Program-made: the position numbers and the translations under genes
Source of the DNA: Nitrospirae bacterium CG1_02_44_142
GTDB taxonomy: Bacteria; Nitrospirota; Thermodesulfovibrionia; Thermodesulfovibrionales; UBA1546
Direction of reading: 5' to 3'
Assembly: GCA_001871685.1 (NCBI GenBank)
Contig: MNVK01000096.1
Location: forward strand, 1-40,409
Length of the DNA: 40,409 nt
Shown: positions 37,347 through 40,409 of the stretch, one piece after another
Layout of the letters: every line of letters starts with the position of its first letter
Position numbering within the stretch: position 1 is the first letter of the stretch
The notes under the pieces: generated by a model
The model's database searches: none
Told to the model about the DNA's origin: nothing
What the model saw: only the letters and a program-made list of their open reading frames with translations

Positions 37347-38582
37347 TTATGGATTCAACGTCAATATTTTTCTTGCAATGTCAGGATAATGCGCTATAAA
37401 TCTCAGCTCATCGTCAGTCATCGGCTTCTGCGTATGCAGGTTAGCATACTGGACCAGTTCCAGGACATTTCTCGCCTCACTGTCATCATGGAAGTGGATT
37501 CCAAGTTTGTCATAGACATGCCTGAAACCCTTAACCCCGCCGTATTCGCCTGTTGTTATAATCCTTCCTGTCTCAAGAAGTTCAGGTTCGCCCCTGCCGA
37601 CATCCTCAGGGTCATAAAGCTCGTAATTTCTCCTGTCTTTTAAGGCCCCATCTGCATGAATGCCTGACTCGTGTGCAAACGCATTTGAGCCCACTCCCGG
37701 TTGATTTATAGGTATTGGAAGATTAAAGGCATAGGATGCGTATTTTGCAATTTTCCAGGCATTTTTCAGGTCCACATGTTCGTCAAGATAAACCTTTCGG
37801 CTTAAACCGTGTGAAAATTTAAGGGCAAGGATGGTGGATACAAGGTCGCAGTTTCCGCAGCGCTCGCCATAACCGTTTATTGTTGTGTTTATATAGGCGT
37901 CAATACCGCTCTCTATAGAACCCTGCGCTCCAGCCACCGATACCGCCTCTGCCATGCCCAGGTCATTGTGGCAGTGCATCTCTATCGGGAACTTTGTTGC
38001 CAGCGCAAGCGCCTTTATCCTCTCATAGATTGTTATTGGGTCATCACAGCCGAGCGTATCGCAGTATCTGAACCTGTCTGCGCCTGCCTCCTTCCCTGCA
38101 ATCACAAACTCTATCAGCTTGTTAATCTCTGTCCTTGATGCATCTTCGGCATTGAGCCCTACAGTCTCCGCTCCTGATTCCTTTGCAAGCCTTACAGCCT
38201 CAATCGCTGTTTGCAGGATGTCCTTAAATGCCTTTCTGCCCTGGAATTTCCCCTGTATCATTATCTCCGATGTTGACATAGAGATGTTCAGATGTTTTAT
38301 CTCCGGACAGTTCTTAAATGTAAGCCTTATGTCTTCCGGGATTGCCCTGCACCAGCCCTCAAGATGAATCCGTTTAATCGCTCCTGCCTTAACAAGTTCA
38401 AGATTCCCGTTTATATAACTTACTTCATGTTTGAGCGTAGGGAAGCCTATCTCGCTCTGATACACTCCCATCTCATCAAGATAGATATTGAGCATCGTCT
38501 TGGAAAGTTTCGGCAGAAGTATCCTGGACGTCTGAACACCGTCTCTGTTTGTAACGTCAATAAGATAAACTTTATTTTTCAT
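37347..38582 (-). CDS. DRE-TIM metallolyase, Re-citrate synthase / homocitrate synthase type
   Basis: 411 residues, homocitrate/isopropylmalate synthase superfamily. VTNRDGVQTS near the N-terminus holds the R-D metal/catalytic pair; IEMHCHNDLGMAEA gives the HxH metal ligands; GYGERCGNC is the substrate lid. There is no regulatory LeuA domain. The motifs DVTNRDGVQTSRILL, IYLDEMGVYQSEIGFP and LEGWCRAI recall Re-citrate synthases of Clostridium, Dehalococcoides and Syntrophus, but I cannot run a tree. Position directly before IDH argues for citrate over homocitrate. A possible -35/-10 (TTGTAA/TATACT, 18 bp) is upstream of 38582. Confidence 0.75.
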   Translation of the reverse strand: MKNKVYLIDVTNRDGVQTSRILLPKLSKTMLNIYLDEMGVYQSEIGFPTLKHEVSYINGNLELVKAGAIKRIHLEGWCRAIPEDIRLTFKNCPEIKHLNISMSTSEIMIQGKFQGRKAFKDILQTAIEAVRLAKESGAETVGLNAEDASRTEINKLIEFVIAGKEAGADRFRYCDTLGCDDPITIYERIKALALATKFPIEMHCHNDLGMAEAVSVAGAQGSIESGIDAYINTTINGYGERCGNCDLVSTILALKFSHGLSRKVYLDEHVDLKNAWKIAKYASYAFNLPIPINQPGVGSNAFAHESGIHADGALKDRRNYELYDPEDVGRGEPELLETGRIITTGEYGGVKGFRHVYDKLGIHFHDDSEARNVLELVQYANLHTQKPMTDDELRFIAHYPDIARKILTLNP

Positions 38583-38713
38583 ATTGCAAACCTCGTCGCC
38601 AATTAAGTTTTGAAATTCCTACAGTTATATAGTATAACGAAACCGGAGTTAACATTACAAATAGATAAAACGGTTACTGAAAAGTTTTATGCCGCTATCT
38701 TCCGCTGCACAGC

Positions 38714-39379
38714 TCAGGATATCAGGCTGGTATTAACTTTAATCTTTATCTGCTTCTTTATGCCTTCCACATAGGATTTCACTGCCTTTTGTCTCTTGTC
38801 AAATAAAAGCGCCTGCCTGAAGGCCTTTGCGGTCTGCTCCTCTCCGCTTATCTGCCTGCTCTCATCCTCTGTGAGGTCAAAGGCCTCGCCTATAAGCCTC
38901 TTCATTTTGAGGAGCATTAATTCATATCTCTTTTCATTTTCAAAATATTCAGGCGTGATTCTATTAATCTGTAATATCCTCATATATATCTCCCTGTCAA
39001 AGACGCCGTTCCTTGTAAATCCGGGCTCATTCCTTATTGCCTCTTCAAGCTCTTCATCGCTCACAGTCATGCCGATATTCCCGGCTGCAATCAGCAAGAC
39101 TCTCTCATCTATCAGGGAATCAAGCACCGCTTCTCTGAGTTTAAGCTTTTTTGCCAGTTCATCATCAAATTTTTCCTTATATCTCTCTCTGTAAAAGTCC
39201 ACAGTCCTGTCATATGCGCGTCCGTATTCATCAAGCGTTATCTTTTCCTTCCCTATCTCAGCAACCGGAACCGCTGTCTGCTTGTCAACAGTCCCGACTC
39301 CCCAGAATATAAACGAAAGGATTATAATAAAAAAGAATACATAGAAAAATTTTGCATGTTTGCGCATCGCCTTAAGCAT
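38714..39379 (-). CDS. PpiD/SurA-N-like membrane-anchored chaperone without isomerase domain
   Basis: 221 residues. One membrane segment near the N-terminus (FFYVFFFIIILSFIFWGVG) anchors a periplasmic SurA-N_3 type domain (KITLDEYGRAYDRTVDFYRE, LREAVLDSLIDERVLLIAA, FTRNGVFDREIYMRILQIN). PpiD proteins normally continue with a parvulin domain near residue 260; this ORF ends first, with a normal stop and no in-frame remnant I noticed. Such short forms may act as pure chaperones near SecYEG. 45 bp separates it from hfq. Confidence 0.8.
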   Translation of the reverse strand: MLKAMRKHAKFFYVFFFIIILSFIFWGVGTVDKQTAVPVAEIGKEKITLDEYGRAYDRTVDFYRERYKEKFDDELAKKLKLREAVLDSLIDERVLLIAAGNIGMTVSDEELEEAIRNEPGFTRNGVFDREIYMRILQINRITPEYFENEKRYELMLLKMKRLIGEAFDLTEDESRQISGEEQTAKAFRQALLFDKRQKAVKSYVEGIKKQIKIKVNTSLIS

Positions 39380-39424
39380 ATCAGCGCCTCCTTCTAAAAT
39401 AGTCGTTAAGCGTCTTCCTGCATC

Positions 39425-39682
39425 TCATTTCTCATCCTCAAACCTCAAGTCAATATCCATTTCAGGCGCCACCGTTGATATAGCATGTTTGTATATCATC
39501 TGCTGTGCGGCTTCCTTAAGAATTACGATAAAACTGTCAAACCCCTTTATCACTCCCCTTAATCTTACGCCATTGGTAAGATAGATAGTTACAGGAATCT
39601 TGTTTTTTCTAAGATAGTTCAGATAGAGGTCCTGAAGGTTCCGGGTTTTGCCTGAATTAGCCGAGATATTTTCCCTTTGCAT
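39425..39682 (-). CDS. hfq: RNA chaperone Hfq
   Basis: 85 residues. Sm1: LQDLYLNYLRKNKIPVTIYL, NGVRLRGVIKGFDSFIVIL; Sm2: QMIYKHAISTVAP (YKHAIS variant). Forms a hexamer that pairs small RNAs with mRNAs. The N-terminus has a longer polar tail (MQRENISANSGKTRNLQ) than most, and the C-terminal tail is short and acidic. The ribosome site AAGG is modest. Confidence 0.93.
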   Translation of the reverse strand: MQRENISANSGKTRNLQDLYLNYLRKNKIPVTIYLTNGVRLRGVIKGFDSFIVILKEAAQQMIYKHAISTVAPEMDIDLRFEDEK

Positions 39683-39787
39683 GTATCTACCTTATAAGAT
39701 TTTCTCTAATAATTCAAGCCCGCAGCATGACAGTGTAATTTTAATGATGGGATATGATAGTATAAATAAATTTCCATTAATAAAGTC

Positions 39788-40409
39788 ATGAACTTCAGCG
39801 GCATAAAAAAAATTCTTGTCATAAAACTCCGTCATATCGGCGATGTCCTCTTAAGCGTGCCTGTATTCAGGGCGTTAAGAGAAAATTTCCCGGAGGCGCA
39901 TATTGCCGCCCTCGTGAATTCGGGCACGGAAGAGGTCTTAGAGGCAAGCCCGTTTATTAATGAGATAATAGCCTTTGACCGAGGCATTAAGAAAATGAAT
40001 CCTGTACAGAGATACAGAAAAGAACTAGCATTCCTAAGAATGCTGCGGAAGAAAGGTTCTGATATGACAGTTGACCTCACAGGCGGCGACAGGGCTGCAA
40101 TAATATCCTTTGTCTCAGGCGCATCATACAGGCTCGGCCCTGACGTCAAAGAGGGTTTTTTAGGGAAAAGATATTTATATACTCACCTTGCAGTAAGAAA
40201 TAATAATCAGCGCACTAATCAACATATAGTCCTGCAAAACCTTGATATCATAAGCCGGTTCGGCGTCAAAACAGACAATCTCTCCGTGGATATATCTATC
40301 CCTGAAGACGCAAGGGTATTTGTTAAAAAGGTCTTTGAAAAAAACGGGATAAATAAAATAAAGACTACCCCCCTATGTCCCCCCTTAATAAGGGGGGAAT
40401 TTAAGGGGG
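39788..40409 (+). CDS. Glycosyltransferase family 9 (heptosyltransferase-like), C-terminal part beyond the window
   Basis: At least 207 codons from ATG 39788, open to the right edge. MNFSGIKKILVIKLRHIGDV followed by LLSVPVFRALRENFPEA is the GT9 start (K-L-R-x-I-G-D). It has later VDLTGGDRAAIISFVSGASY and LGPDV. GT9 enzymes add ADP-heptose or related sugars to the lipopolysaccharide core. At about residue 194, in the linker between the two Rossmann lobes, the frame enters a palindromic repeat (KTTPLCPPLIRGEFKG), which may continue past the edge. Confidence 0.9.
   Translation, partial: MNFSGIKKILVIKLRHIGDVLLSVPVFRALRENFPEAHIAALVNSGTEEVLEASPFINEIIAFDRGIKKMNPVQRYRKELAFLRMLRKKGSDMTVDLTGGDRAAIISFVSGASYRLGPDVKEGFLGKRYLYTHLAVRNNNQRTNQHIVLQNLDIISRFGVKTDNLSVDISIPEDARVFVKKVFEKNGINKIKTTPLCPPLIRGEFKG
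40368..40409. repeat. Palindromic interspersed repeat, copy 6 (inside the glycosyltransferase, in frame, cut by window end)
   Basis: CCCCCCTATGTCCCCCCTTA then ATAAGGGGGGAATTTAAGGGGG. The frame is open throughout; its outer arm reaches the window end. Confidence 0.85.

Overview
The window looks like a chromosomal segment of a Gram-negative, probably anaerobic bacterium. The Gram-negative signs are LpxC, a SurA/PpiD-type chaperone pair, an Lpp-like lipoprotein and a heptosyltransferase-type GT9. The anaerobic signs are a Ni-Fe CO dehydrogenase and a citrate-forming enzyme resembling Re-citrate synthase. Gene content, the CODH module and the load of short palindromic repeats would suit Nitrospirota (Thermodesulfovibrionia-like) or a Desulfobacterota-like lineage. 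That placement is inference; no rRNA or other taxonomic marker is present.

Layout. (1) 1-1.1 kb: edge of a HigB-like toxin gene with a promoter/operator, a PIN/DUF2281 toxin-antitoxin pair, and the tail of a REP-type (Y1) transposase. (2) 1.1-12.2 kb, minus strand: a long housekeeping run of galE, panD, gatC, pcrA/uvrD, glmS, glmU, a DUF502 membrane protein, a YebC regulator, an NtrC-type sigma-54 activator and an MTA/MTI phosphorylase. (3) 12.2-19.4 kb, minus strand: an accessory island with a nuclease-like/DUF2283/DUF2283 set, a PIN toxin lacking a normal start codon plus its antitoxin, a MazF/DUF2281 pair, a single-chain type IIG-like restriction-modification enzyme behind a RadC N-domain mini-gene, and an ORF6N protein. 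(4) 19.5-27 kb, mostly plus strand: tldD, lpxC (behind a sigma-54-like promoter), then a minus-strand operon of a winged-helix/nucleotidyltransferase-fold protein and a 13-residue Lys/Ala peptide closed by a strong terminator, then a two-repeat unknown protein, a SurA-like isomerase, purN, rsmD, coaD and a tRNA-binding OB-fold protein. (5) 27.1-31.7 kb, minus strand: a CO module transcribed rcoM-cooF-cooS-FAD/NAD oxidoreductase. (6) 31.8-40.4 kb: a beta-CASP RNase, an L,D-transpeptidase, a lipoprotein, a CorC-type protein, isocitrate dehydrogenase, a citrate/homocitrate synthase, a PpiD-like protein, hfq and an incomplete glycosyltransferase.

How the parts work together. glmS and glmU make UDP-GlcNAc, which lpxC commits to lipid A. 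The CO module pairs a heme PAS-LytTR sensor (His, Cys and Met ligand positions recognisable) with a CODH that keeps all expected cluster ligands, a four-cluster ferredoxin and a flavoprotein, so CO oxidation probably ends in NAD(P)H. The synthase and IDH form two of the three steps from oxaloacetate to 2-oxoglutarate.

The most unusual signals are: one palindromic repeat family (six copies) translated in the same frame inside three proteins; the 13-residue Lys/Ala peptide gene; several regulator genes whose predicted promoters leave almost no 5' leader; the PIN toxin that lost its initiator; and direct GATGAA repeats before cooF that may be RcoM operators.
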